Part shown: positions 33,098 to 41,167 of the stretch, in pieces
Layout of the letters: every line of letters begins with the position of its first letter
How positions within the stretch are numbered: position 1 is the stretch's first letter
From: Atlantibacter hermannii
GTDB lineage: Bacteria; Pseudomonadota; Gammaproteobacteria; Enterobacterales; Enterobacteriaceae
Assembly: GCF_009907385.1 (NCBI RefSeq)
Contig: NZ_JAAATR010000016.1
Span: forward strand, 1 to 44,678
DNA length: 44,678 nt
Direction of reading: 5' to 3'
Program-made: the position numbers and the translations under genes
Notes under the pieces: model-generated
Database searches by the model: none
Seen by the model: the letters and a program-made list of their open reading frames with translations, nothing else
What the model was told of the DNA's origin: nothing

Positions 33098-34048
33098 TTA
33101 CAGTTGTCTAACAATGCCGTTCGAAGAGACAGCTTTAGTTGCTTTTTGTTGCTGCTGCATATTTTCCCGGGCCGCATCCTGTACTTCTAAAGGAACTATG
33201 CGAGCTGGGTTTGAGGTCGAATTCTTGCCAGCAATCCATGTTTGCGGTTTTACGTTGACATAAACGTAGCCGGGAAGATTAAGCGCATCGTTATCATCGG
33301 TATAAGGTGCAAAAGTAATTCTCATTACTTTCCCCTGTTGCAGAACAGCAAGTGGTTCAGGAGCCACTACAGCTTGTTTATAACCTTGCGAACGGTATTG
33401 CTGGATCTGCCCAGGGTTGAGAGTCGGGTTAACGGGCTGGCCATTGTAAAGAGAGTACATATCCTTACCAGGGCTGATATCAGAATTAGGTGCAACGTAG
33501 CGTGGGGCATTTCCAGCAGAAACCGGATAGCTTGTTTGTTTAACGACTTCCGCAGCCGGATGAACGAAAGGGTTACCAGTTGAAGAGGCAGTGCTATAAC
33601 TGCTAGTCATCCTTACGTTTGAATTAACCGGTACACCAGAAATAGGCCGTGGTCCAATGGATGAAGTAGGGGCACCCATTTTTAAAGTTTTATCGTACAT
33701 GACAGGTAACTGACCAACTGGCTTAATTTCGGTTTTTGAATAAGCCACAGGCTGATTTTTAAGGGTAGTAGACTGTGGATATTTGACTTCCCCTGGAGGG
33801 CTAATTTCAGTTGGATAACGGCTGTCATTGACAGCCGATTTCTCCTTTCCCGATTCCGACTCTTCCCCCGCCAGTGCAGACAGATCATCTCGATTATTAG
33901 TTAACTCCATAACTTCGCGAGGACCTTTACAGATAACGCCCTTTTCAATGCCTGGACATTCGGATTCGGAACTACCGATGGAGCACCCCGTAAGATATGA
34001 GGATGTACCTACAACCAGAGCACTGAGTACCAATCTTTTGATGTTCAT
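33098..34048 (-). CDS. trhV: outer-membrane lipoprotein TrhV
   Basis: A 316-residue TraV-type lipoprotein. The lipobox is LTGC with Cys at about residue 22 and Ser at +2. Two more Cys (SECPG and VICKG) match the conserved Cys pair of TraV. The middle is rich in P, S, N and T and low in structure, and the C-terminal part (about 220-300, with YVNVKPQTWIAG) is ordered. TraV anchors the TraK-TraB core complex in the outer membrane. An AAGG box precedes the ATG. Confidence 0.88.
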   Translation of the reverse strand: MNIKRLVLSALVVGTSSYLTGCSIGSSESECPGIEKGVICKGPREVMELTNNRDDLSALAGEESESGKEKSAVNDSRYPTEISPPGEVKYPQSTTLKNQPVAYSKTEIKPVGQLPVMYDKTLKMGAPTSSIGPRPISGVPVNSNVRMTSSYSTASSTGNPFVHPAAEVVKQTSYPVSAGNAPRYVAPNSDISPGKDMYSLYNGQPVNPTLNPGQIQQYRSQGYKQAVVAPEPLAVLQQGKVMRITFAPYTDDNDALNLPGYVYVNVKPQTWIAGKNSTSNPARIVPLEVQDAARENMQQQQKATKAVSSNGIVRQL

Positions 34049-34057
34049 AAACTAGCC

Positions 34058-34915
34058 TTAATTTGTCTCAAATGGATTTTTTAAGAGAGGTTCAACGCTT
34101 TGGTTCAACCAGTAGTCGAAATCTTTTGGAATGCCATTACCAGCCAAACCATCCTGTCTGACAACTGAAGGTACACCCTGCAATTTATAAATTCCTGCGA
34201 GCATCAATGACGCTACCAAAGGTTCCGCCGGACATTCTTCTGCTTCTTTTTGAGAGAGCAATCTTTTTTCAATGTCGGATTTGCTTCCCATTAGCCAACG
34301 AAGAATATCGAGGTTGTTTATTTTTCCTTTTTCTTTACTACACCAGAGCCTTCTAAGCTCTTCTTTTGGCTCACCGGGTGAGGGAACTAAAACAATATCT
34401 ATCCGATACTTGTCCCGATCTGCATAGAATTTCTTAACAAGTTCCATGCAACCGTCACAATCAAGTGTTATGAAAATGGCTGCTTGTCTTTTAAGCTTTG
34501 AATTTCCCAGAGGAATGGACGCTACAGTTTCCAGAGGGAAGGGGGCCTCATCAAGACTAATAAAATAGGAATTCCTGATTTCTTCTACAGTCAGAACAGG
34601 TTTACGTTTAATTACATCAACAAGGCTTCCCCCAGTAAGGGAGTATCGGCCATCGGTCGTTACTGCCATTAGCTGCGAACGTTCGTCCTGAAAGAGGTAT
34701 AGCCCACCAGAAGGAATGTATATGGCATCCTTAGGTTTATATCCTTTCATTTTTGATAACACACCCGAGATCTGACTGGGTGAAACGCCACCTTCCTTTG
34801 CCTTTGCCATTAACGCAGCAGCATCACTATTAGTTAGGACCTGCTCTGAAGCATAAGTGACCGTATTCGCCATAATGGCGAAAGCCGCCATTAAAGGGAA
34901 AAGTAACTTTTTCAC
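34058..34915 (-). CDS. periplasmic DsbC-like thiol:disulfide protein
   Basis: A 285-residue exported protein from the GTG at 34915, which has a GAGGG box 9 bases upstream; the open frame reaches 35041 but overlaps another gene. The signal peptide (KKLLFPLMAAF start, VTYASEQ end) is followed by an N-terminal region like the dimerisation part of DsbC and a thioredoxin-like domain with a C-D-G-C active site (TLDCDGCMEL). Two additional Cys lie downstream (RLWCSK, EECPAE). It presumably isomerises disulfides in Cys-rich TrhN, TrhU and TrhV. F carries TrbB for a comparable job. An AAAGTNACTTT site covers codons 3-6. Confidence 0.75.
   Translation of the reverse strand: MKKLLFPLMAAFAIMANTVTYASEQVLTNSDAAALMAKAKEGGVSPSQISGVLSKMKGYKPKDAIYIPSGGLYLFQDERSQLMAVTTDGRYSLTGGSLVDVIKRKPVLTVEEIRNSYFISLDEAPFPLETVASIPLGNSKLKRQAAIFITLDCDGCMELVKKFYADRDKYRIDIVLVPSPGEPKEELRRLWCSKEKGKINNLDILRWLMGSKSDIEKRLLSQKEAEECPAEPLVASLMLAGIYKLQGVPSVVRQDGLAGNGIPKDFDYWLNQSVEPLLKNPFETN
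34900..34910. repeat. AAAGTNACTTT site 12
   Basis: Exact copy with N=A starting 5 bases inside the DsbC-like gene (codons for K-L-L). The palindrome extends to 13 bp. Confidence 0.8.
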
Positions 34916-34928
34916 TATTGGGTGCCCT

Positions 34929-35411
34929 CTACTTCTTTGCATTATAAGAACTTGATTGTACCGCTTCAGAGCTATCTTCAAGTTCCATATAAGTGACGAT
35001 TTCAACACTATCCGGTACAGTAACGGCAAGCGTTGCATCAATAATTAAATAGCCACGGTCACGGTAGATCTTCATTAATGTTCTGAAATATTCTTCGAAT
35101 TGAGATCTATCATTGTCAGCAGTACGGCCTCCGTGATGCTTGAAAAATTCCTTACGTAATTCAGGCATGTCAAGCACTGCAATCTTGTACGAAGGCTGGG
35201 ATTGTTTATTGAAGTAATCGTAAACATTCATAAAGCCTTTATAACCATAAATAATGACCAATACGGCAAAGGCGAAGAAAAATAAATACTTCAATATTTT
35301 TTCAATATCAATTTCGAAGGTAATTTTTTTTGTTGTCCTTTCTCGCACCATTTTTTTAGTGATTTCAGGTCCAGCTGATTCAGGCGATTCTTTTTTTTCT
35401 AAACTATCCAT
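34929..35411 (-). CDS. single-pass inner-membrane protein, perhaps TrbI-like
   Basis: A 160-residue protein with a cytoplasmic charged N-terminus, one membrane segment (about residues 40-60, YLFFFAFAVLVIIYGY) and a periplasmic helical and beta C-terminal domain. The pattern YKIAVLDMPELRKEFF ... GYLIIDATLAVTVPDSVEIVT is reminiscent of F-type TrbI proteins, which have the same topology and modulate pilus retraction. This is a weak match by eye. It lies 8 bp after trhB and 14 bp before the DsbC-like start. Confidence 0.55.
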   Translation of the reverse strand: MDSLEKKESPESAGPEITKKMVRERTTKKITFEIDIEKILKYLFFFAFAVLVIIYGYKGFMNVYDYFNKQSQPSYKIAVLDMPELRKEFFKHHGGRTADNDRSQFEEYFRTLMKIYRDRGYLIIDATLAVTVPDSVEIVTYMELEDSSEAVQSSSYNAKK

Positions 35412-35418
35412 TTAAACC

Positions 35419-36774
35419 TCAGCGACTGGTCAGATTCGTTGGAATTGTAGTTCCGGTCTGAACGACAAATGTAATAGCTCGGCCAGGGCTAATTTCTACG
35501 ATTGGCCACTGTTGTTCTGCAATTGCGGTGTAGTAATCGACGAGTCGATTAAGACCACCTTGAGCTGCACCAGCCCCGGCTAATGCCCCAAGTGCACCAA
35601 AATTAGGGGACTGATACTGAGCCTGTGAATTAGGGTCGATGTTAAGTGAAGATACCTTACTGGGACTTAAGCTACCGGCAAGTGAAGAAAGTCCACCGGC
35701 AAATGCAGCTCCTGCAATTGCGTTACCATTTCGGCTGATAAGCGTGCCTCGGATCCCATTTTTTCCGTCATTTTCACTTACAGCATATGCTTCCAGTTTT
35801 ACGTCAAAAGCTTTCCCTTTTGAATTAACACAAGAGATAGAAGTGGCACGTATGTAAGCACGCTGTGACGCCAGATCACCAACAGCTGAACCCAGAAGGT
35901 TACAGTCACGCAAATCCATGGTGAAATTATTGGGCATGATGACATCTTTTTTAATACGCATCGTTACTGGCATTGGTTCTGATTTGGAAGAAAGGCTTGT
36001 AGGCGCTTCAAGCCCGGTAATCAGAACACCAGTGATAATAGATGTTGCCGGAAGAAACATTTCATCTTTTCGGGCAGCATGCCGCGCTTTGCTATCAACT
36101 GGCGCAGTACCATCACCTCGTACAGTCCGAGTTGGCGCTTTATCTCCTGCAATGACCTCTCTGCCTTCCTTGATTCTGTTTTCAGACACGGGCATAACCT
36201 GAATGACACCATCGGTACCATTAGTCTTAATGGAACTTTGTGTGATTGTTCTCATTGGGCTATTACGCGTAGGTGTGATAGAAGCGTAATTAGGGTTTAC
36301 GCCATTAATCGGCGCATTAGCATTAAGCTGATAAGGAGCTGCCGGTGCCTGCTCATTAATCGTTTTACGCGAACTACCAGCATCCAAGTTACGATTGCCG
36401 TTTCGATTTGTCTGCATATCATTAATTTGCTGAGACAGCTGCTGAAGTTGAGAAGTTAAACTTGCAACTTGGGCTTTAGTTTCCTGTTGGGCTTTTTCTG
36501 CTTTTTCGCGGTCCTCTTTCGCCGCATTTTGGTCAAGTCGGTTTTGCTTAACCATTTCTTTATATACTTTCTGGCTTTCTTCATTACTCAATTTGTTCAT
36601 TTGCGAATCATCTAACAACAAATTGGTCTGCATGTCTTTTTTCTGTGTTTTCTTTTCTTTCTTAACTGGTGTGGAAAAAATAGACTGGCTAATAATATAA
36701 ACAATCACTACCAGCAGAGCGCCAATAACAGAAAGTCTGACGGTCTTATTTTCCCAGGCCTTTTTAATGTCCAT
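35419..36774 (-). CDS. trhB: TraB/VirB10-type core protein TrhB
   Basis: A 451-residue VirB10-family protein from the ATG at 36774, which has a GGAG box 7 bases upstream; the alternative ATG at 36786 lacks this. One inner-membrane segment (about residues 14-32) is followed by a coiled-coil, Q/K-rich stretch (about 55-115), an N/P-rich linker and the C-terminal beta-barrel domain with ATSIITGVLITGLEAP and GRAITFVVQTG. The protein spans the envelope and joins the ATPase to the outer-membrane complex. It overlaps the preceding 153-aa gene by 11 bp. Confidence 0.9.
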   Translation of the reverse strand: MDIKKAWENKTVRLSVIGALLVVIVYIISQSIFSTPVKKEKKTQKKDMQTNLLLDDSQMNKLSNEESQKVYKEMVKQNRLDQNAAKEDREKAEKAQQETKAQVASLTSQLQQLSQQINDMQTNRNGNRNLDAGSSRKTINEQAPAAPYQLNANAPINGVNPNYASITPTRNSPMRTITQSSIKTNGTDGVIQVMPVSENRIKEGREVIAGDKAPTRTVRGDGTAPVDSKARHAARKDEMFLPATSIITGVLITGLEAPTSLSSKSEPMPVTMRIKKDVIMPNNFTMDLRDCNLLGSAVGDLASQRAYIRATSISCVNSKGKAFDVKLEAYAVSENDGKNGIRGTLISRNGNAIAGAAFAGGLSSLAGSLSPSKVSSLNIDPNSQAQYQSPNFGALGALAGAGAAQGGLNRLVDYYTAIAEQQWPIVEISPGRAITFVVQTGTTIPTNLTSR

Positions 36775-37225
36775 GATTAGCTCCACTTGTAGGTTTCTGG
36801 AATCGTTTAATTTTTAGATTTCGTTCGCTGTCAGACATCTGAGGAACGATATAGGGTTCACCTGCTCTGGCCCAGTTTTCACGAACAGATGGATGATTCA
36901 TTTCAGCTTTATCTATCTGGCTCGTTCTAGATATTTCATGTTTGTAATTAGGTTCCAAAACGTTACTTTTGTGATAGTCAAAAGCATTCTCCTCATTAAT
37001 ATTGCCCTCTCCTACAAATTTATCAATAAGAGTTGGATCGTTCATTATTACTGTCTGAACGGGAAAAGCGTTACTGCCATCTTCGATACTAATGGGTGCG
37101 TCCGGAACGATTAATACACTCCTTTTTGGTATATATTCTGACCTGTAGTAAAAGCTGGTTAAAGCAAATACGACAAAACCAATCACGGTGGCCCCAAGCA
37201 GAGCAGGCAAAGTAACTTTTCCCAT
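36764..37225 (-). CDS. membrane-anchored protein between trhK and trhB
   Basis: A 153-residue protein with one N-terminal membrane segment (about residues 7-27) and a polar, probably periplasmic remainder without Cys. No family is recognised. Its start follows the trhK stop by one base with little ribosome-site sequence, so it probably depends on translational coupling. Its codons 2-5 are an exact AAAGTNACTTT copy, and a one-mismatch copy (36959-36969) lies in its middle. It has no counterpart between traK and traB in F. Confidence 0.65.
   Translation of the reverse strand: MGKVTLPALLGATVIGFVVFALTSFYYRSEYIPKRSVLIVPDAPISIEDGSNAFPVQTVIMNDPTLIDKFVGEGNINEENAFDYHKSNVLEPNYKHEISRTSQIDKAEMNHPSVRENWARAGEPYIVPQMSDSERNLKIKRFQKPTSGANHGH
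37209..37219. repeat. AAAGTNACTTT site 13
   Basis: Exact copy with N=A at codons 3-5 of the 153-aa gene, read as K-V-T-L. Confidence 0.8.
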
Positions 37226-37226
37226 A

Positions 37227-38501
37227 TTATTTTCTGATTAGACTTGGTCTGGTTGTAACCCGGGCCTCGCGTTCCTTGAACAATTTATCCCGGACTATGT
37301 AAAGCTCTGTTTCTTCTCCCGGTTGCAGGTATGCTTTATCAAATAAAGCACTTGCAATAACGCCTTCTGCCATACACTGCTGATCAGCAACGATTTGACC
37401 GTATGGTTTATCGTTTTTCACAAGAATTACATCAATAAGTTCACGTGAGCCAACCAGTCTCTGACCGAGCTTTGCATACATATTAAAGTTACATGGTGAC
37501 TGCTCTGGCGCAGGAATACGAGAAAGTCGGTCCTGTTGTAAACTGAATCCTGAAGGGACCTCACCAAGAGCCACAGGAGTCAATAAATCAATGATTCTTT
37601 GTTTATGATCGTCTTGTTTTGGATCCGTTGGAGCCAGTTCTTCTGACTGGGAGCGGGCCAACATTTCCTCATAGTTTTGCTTATCCAATGAGGTTTCACG
37701 TTTGGCTTGCATAGATGGGCTTAAAGATGTAGTAACTGAAATCATCGCACCGGGAACATCAAGCGGTACCAGGGTCAGGTTATAGGTCGATTCAGGTACC
37801 TGATCTTCAGACAACATAATCCCGATTGGTTTATCGGTATTAGTTGAAATAAAGACATCGCCACCATTAACAAATATGCTTGCCTCTTCAGCAGGGGTAG
37901 AAGTACTGACAGAAGCATTCTTGAAGCTGGTCGATATTCTGTTTTGAAGTCCTCGTGAAACTGGCAGTACCACATTCCCACCAGGCGGCACATTTACACG
38001 CTGAACTTCTTTATATCGGTTACGAGCTTCGACATAAAGTTCATCGGCTTTTGACGTGGCGGTCGCATTGGTTGCATTCTGCTGGGAAGAGGTACCTGTT
38101 GGTCTCCCATAGCTATCAATTGCACCAGATCGGGTCTGTGCGTCAAATCCGGGGAGACTAGGATTATTTGATAATGCTCCAGTAATAGCGCTTACCGCAG
38201 GCGAAGCATTGCTGGCTGGGGAAAGTTGCACGGTAGGGAGATCAGTTGTAGGTTTTTGTCCCTGCGCATTACCGGCTTCACTAAGGTTTGTTTGTGCACC
38301 TGACTGTTCAGAACCAGCTTGACCCGGAATAATGGCTTTTGCAGCTCCATTCTGAAATCCGTCAGCACCAACTGGCATTACAACCGGGTTATTAATTGTT
38401 GCTGGCAATTGGTATTCTTCAGCGATTACGCAGTTCGAAGTCGTGAGCATGATCAATGCTGTAATTGCGTTGAAGCCTAAGCCCTTTTTTTTAATCATCA
38501 C
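37227..38501 (-). CDS. trhK: secretin-like protein TrhK
   Basis: A 424-residue TraK-type periplasmic and outer-membrane protein. A signal peptide (LGFNAITALIMLTTSNCVIAEE) is followed by an N/Q/S-rich linker (about 40-165) that makes it longer than F TraK (about 240 residues). The C-terminal domain has PPGGNVVLPVSRGLQNRI near residue 170 and beta-rich sequence typical of the TraK secretin domain. It forms the outer core with TrhV and TrhB. It overlaps trhE by 4 bp (ATGA). Confidence 0.88.
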   Translation of the reverse strand: MMIKKKGLGFNAITALIMLTTSNCVIAEEYQLPATINNPVVMPVGADGFQNGAAKAIIPGQAGSEQSGAQTNLSEAGNAQGQKPTTDLPTVQLSPASNASPAVSAITGALSNNPSLPGFDAQTRSGAIDSYGRPTGTSSQQNATNATATSKADELYVEARNRYKEVQRVNVPPGGNVVLPVSRGLQNRISTSFKNASVSTSTPAEEASIFVNGGDVFISTNTDKPIGIMLSEDQVPESTYNLTLVPLDVPGAMISVTTSLSPSMQAKRETSLDKQNYEEMLARSQSEELAPTDPKQDDHKQRIIDLLTPVALGEVPSGFSLQQDRLSRIPAPEQSPCNFNMYAKLGQRLVGSRELIDVILVKNDKPYGQIVADQQCMAEGVIASALFDKAYLQPGEETELYIVRDKLFKEREARVTTRPSLIRK

Positions 38502-39286
38502 TTGTTACCTGTAGACGGTGGCGGATTATCCAGCGTTGCCAGTTGCTCTTTGCCGTTTATCGTAATTTTTTTAATATTCGGTGTTCCGGAATATTGATTT
38601 ACATATGCAATTCTTGGGCGACCATTTTTCATCCCGAGAACCCATTCATAAGTCCATTTCGATGATTCAGTTTTGTCCGGAACATTTACAAGTCGAGTCG
38701 TTTTGGTACCCCAGACATAGACCATGTCATTTTTTGGATCAAAGTAAATATCATTAGGCTTAAAGGTCTGCTCAACACCACGAGCCTGCATGATATTTAT
38801 CTGCTCCTGTAAAGACTCACTCGTTTTAGCCTGTAGTTCAGGTGAAAGGGCATCGAGGACATAGGCCGTCACAAAGGAAATATTAGTTGGATTAATATTC
38901 CCTAAAAGGGTACTAAAAAAGAGAGCCCATTGTGTTTTATAAGATTCCGATGCTTTGTTACCAACAACCGTGATCTCTTCATTCATGTTTGGAGGGGTAA
39001 CAATCGTCACTGGGTCAGTGAAAAAAAGAATCTTTGCAACCAATAACCCAATGACGGCTATTGAAACAGTATTAATGCGGATAAGTTTTGTATCACGATT
39101 AATCAGGGCGCTGTATGTAATTCCAGCACCTGACGCTTCAGCTTGTGGGCTAAATCGTTTTTTAATGTCCAAAAAACGTCCCTTAGCACTTTCATCTTTC
39201 TTTACGTATGACTGTTCAAGATCACCGTTTTCATCCTTTTTAGATTTTTTGAAAAAAGGGATGTTAATGCCACTTAGCATTTTCAT
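38498..39286 (-). CDS. trhE: TraE-family inner-membrane protein TrhE
   Basis: A 262-residue TraE/VirB8-like protein. A charged cytoplasmic N-terminus of about 65 residues is longer than in F TraE. One membrane segment follows (about 71-92, VSIAVIGLLVAKILFF) and then a periplasmic domain with TVVGNKASESYKTQWALFFSTLLGNINP. It acts early in assembly of the pilus machine. It starts 12 bp after trhL and overlaps trhK. Confidence 0.88.
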   Translation of the reverse strand: MKMLSGINIPFFKKSKKDENGDLEQSYVKKDESAKGRFLDIKKRFSPQAEASGAGITYSALINRDTKLIRINTVSIAVIGLLVAKILFFTDPVTIVTPPNMNEEITVVGNKASESYKTQWALFFSTLLGNINPTNISFVTAYVLDALSPELQAKTSESLQEQINIMQARGVEQTFKPNDIYFDPKNDMVYVWGTKTTRLVNVPDKTESSKWTYEWVLGMKNGRPRIAYVNQYSGTPNIKKITINGKEQLATLDNPPPSTGNK

Positions 39287-39297
39287 TCATAGCTCCA

Positions 39298-39612
39298 TCA
39301 AGAATACAAATCTCTGATAAATGGATCGTTGAAATAACGGCTACTAAAAACTGCTTTACCTGGCAAAAAACCGAGCCACCAGAGTTTGTGTTTTAGCAAT
39401 CCTCTTATTCCTGACTCAGCTGCTTTGTTATACGCAATCCAATACACAACCGCTGCTACAACAGAAAACCCGAAGCATTCGAAGATATTCCCAAATGCAA
39501 CCAGAATGAATGCAAGCCCTAATTTTTTGGCATCCCAAAACAAAATCAGTAGAGGCATGTTGATCCTGAAAGGGAATCTATAGGTATGCTGAGGAACGTC
39601 GTTCTGCTTACT
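39298..39612 (-). CDS. trhL: TraL-family membrane protein TrhL
   Basis: A 104-residue protein from the ATG at 39612 (SKQNDVPQHTYRFP); the open frame reaches 39648, but that part lies in a stable hairpin. Two hydrophobic segments (about 20-65) form the membrane part, matching TraL/VirB3-like proteins. The FRINMP segment before the first membrane stretch is characteristic. It is needed for pilus assembly. It sits between trhA and trhE as in all F-type systems. Confidence 0.85.
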   Translation of the reverse strand, partial: SKQNDVPQHTYRFPFRINMPLLILFWDAKKLGLAFILVAFGNIFECFGFSVVAAVVYWIAYNKAAESGIRGLLKHKLWWLGFLPGKAVFSSRYFNDPFIRDLYS

Positions 39613-39627
39613 CATTAAAAATCCAGA

Positions 39628-39646
39628 GAGGGGGATGAACCCCCTC
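39628..39646 (-). promoter_or_regulatory. GC-rich hairpin between trhA and trhL
   Basis: GAGGGGG and CCCCCTC form a 7-bp stem around a 5-base loop. On the minus strand it comes 20 bp after the trhA stop and is followed by TCTGGATTTTTA. It may protect the pilin message or partly terminate, making pilin more abundant than the downstream proteins. Confidence 0.55.
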
Positions 39647-39665
39647 ATGCATGATTAACAATAAA

Positions 39666-40019
39666 TTACAGCGGTACGCCAGCATCCATAAAGGTGCTGA
39701 TAATTTTCTCGCCGTTGGCCATTACCAGCATCATGAATAATGAAACCAGTGCCAGGCCCGGGTTAGGCTTAAGGACAGAGAAATATACGCTTGAGATCAA
39801 CATCGCGGCTGCCAGAATTTTGCCCGGAGCTCCAGTCATACTTTCACTCATGTATGACCAAATATCTCCCAGTGCCCCATCATCTGAACCCGCATATGCC
39901 AGACCGCAAAAAAGCACGGTCAGCAGAACAAACAAAATCACTTTTGCGCTTTTTGTTTTAAAAAGTGCAGCCGTGTTAGATTTCTTTTCACTAAGGCCAA
40001 TATTTAAAGAAAGTTCCAT
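39666..40019 (-). CDS. trhA: pilin precursor TrhA
   Basis: A 117-residue prepilin from the ATG at 40019, which has a GGAG box 6 bases upstream; the ATG at 40046 is less likely. A long leader (43 residues, core ILFVLLTVLFCGL) ends at AYA-GSDD. The mature part of 74 residues has two hydrophobic helices. Removing the last five residues (AGVPL) would leave a 69-residue peptide with Gly and Asp ends. Cyclic pilins are known for RP4 (made by TraF), and the TraF-like TrhP here could do the same; from memory the H-pilus pilin is reported as cyclic. First gene of the long trhA-trhC operon. Confidence 0.88.
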   Translation of the reverse strand: MELSLNIGLSEKKSNTAALFKTKSAKVILFVLLTVLFCGLAYAGSDDGALGDIWSYMSESMTGAPGKILAAAMLISSVYFSVLKPNPGLALVSLFMMLVMANGEKIISTFMDAGVPL

Positions 40020-40046
40020 AATTACTCCGTGTAGATTTGAGTTCAC

Positions 40047-40445
40047 GTAAACGCGAATGAATAATACTTTTTTATTCCGATCCTTCCGTTCGCATAAACC
40101 CCCTTTTTTTAACGTTTAGCGATTGGTGAATTTTTAAGCAAAGGGCCTAAAGCATAATCTTTGAAAGGTACCAGTGAACGCTTAGTAAAAGTTTGAAAGA
40201 GGGGAGGGGGTAAGATTACGTTAAGCTCAATCCTGAAGCTGATGAGACTCCTCAAGCATAAAAGTCACTTTTGATGGTTTGAAAAGCTCTAACTAGATAT
40301 CGGGCAGGTAACTAAGCTTCATATCTAATCTTTTTTGTTCCCTTATTATCTATCTCTTGATTCTGAGAAGGCCGCATATCACTGTGCTCCCTGGTTCGGC
40401 AACTATCAGTTGGAGAAACTACATACAATCCTCGGGCCGGTGCGT
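40047..40445. promoter_or_regulatory. control region upstream of trhA
   Basis: This gene-free stretch should hold the promoter of the pilus operon, which IncHI plasmids switch on at low temperature through TrhR/TrhY. No clear sigma-70 pair stands out. It contains one exact AAAGTNACTTT site at 40261-40271 and a purine-rich run near 40195-40212. Confidence 0.45.
40261..40271. repeat. AAAGTNACTTT site 14
   Basis: Exact copy with N=C between genes, about 240 bp upstream of trhA. The palindrome extends to 13 bp. Confidence 0.8.
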
Positions 40446-41029
40446 CATTCATCTAAATGCCTTTTACACCTCTGGGCGTGAGTGGGACTTTGTCTTGTCC
40501 ATACGAACATCATTCATTCGAATGCTTTTGGCCAATGCTATTTAAGCAAATGCTTTCTGGCTGAGTCCTTTTGCGAATGAGTCTTTGATATAACTGCATG
40601 AATTTTGGGTTGTTTGGTGTACTAACAAAACAAAGGCATTTCTTTGAATGCCATTGGAGTTGTGATGCTTCTGATATTTTTTTGATCTCATATCAAGCAC
40701 ATAGTCCTTCTGATGCCCAATGTCATAGATGTCTTGGACCATTCTCGCTCTTAACAAAGCTGAACTGTGTGTCATTCGACCTAATGCCATTCACCAAAAT
40801 GCCTTTTTATACCACTGCATAGCTATGCTCGGGATACAGTGGCAAACAAAAGCATTTCAATGAATGAATTTTTGGGATACCGACATCAAAAGCATTTGTA
40901 TGAATGTAAGAGGCGTAATCCACAAAAGGCATTCACGTGAATAGAGTGCGCACGAAACCATCTTGCTCAACGGCATTTAATGAATGGGCTAGCATGTACG
41001 CTTGAGTCAGAAAGGCATACAGATGAATA
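40446..41029. repeat. iteron cluster A, downstream of the rep gene
   Basis: About ten copies of a degenerate ~19-bp element, CATTCnnnnAAATGCnTTT, occur here. Forward copies begin at 40446, 40511, about 40541, 40772 and 40788. Reverse copies (AAAAGGCATTnnnnTGAATG type) lie at 40631, 40848, 40888, 40924, 40969 and 41011. The two orientations are mostly separated into two halves. Such iterons bind the initiator and set copy number and incompatibility. No gene is supported in this stretch. Confidence 0.8.
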
Positions 41030-41046
41030 GTCAGGAGTTCGTTTGA

Positions 41047-41057
41047 AAAGTTACTTT
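41047..41057. repeat. AAAGTNACTTT site 15
   Basis: Exact copy with N=T between iteron cluster A and the end of the rep gene. Confidence 0.8.
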
Positions 41058-41167
41058 TTTGCACATTAAGCCGAGATGTAAGACCAGTAGTAAAAGAAGC
41101 ACTAAGCATAGCACTGATAAATAACTTATTTTTCAGCAGGTTATAACCAGTGCATACCAGATAGCTT

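Noticed and set aside
4672..37219. AAAGTNACTTT as a by-product of a common K-V-T-F peptide
   Set aside because: Several copies are in other codon frames and five are between genes, so a peptide or codon preference does not account for them.
40542..40790. Minus-strand 82-codon open frame in the iteron region
   Set aside because: It is composed largely of iteron sequence and lacks a ribosome site.
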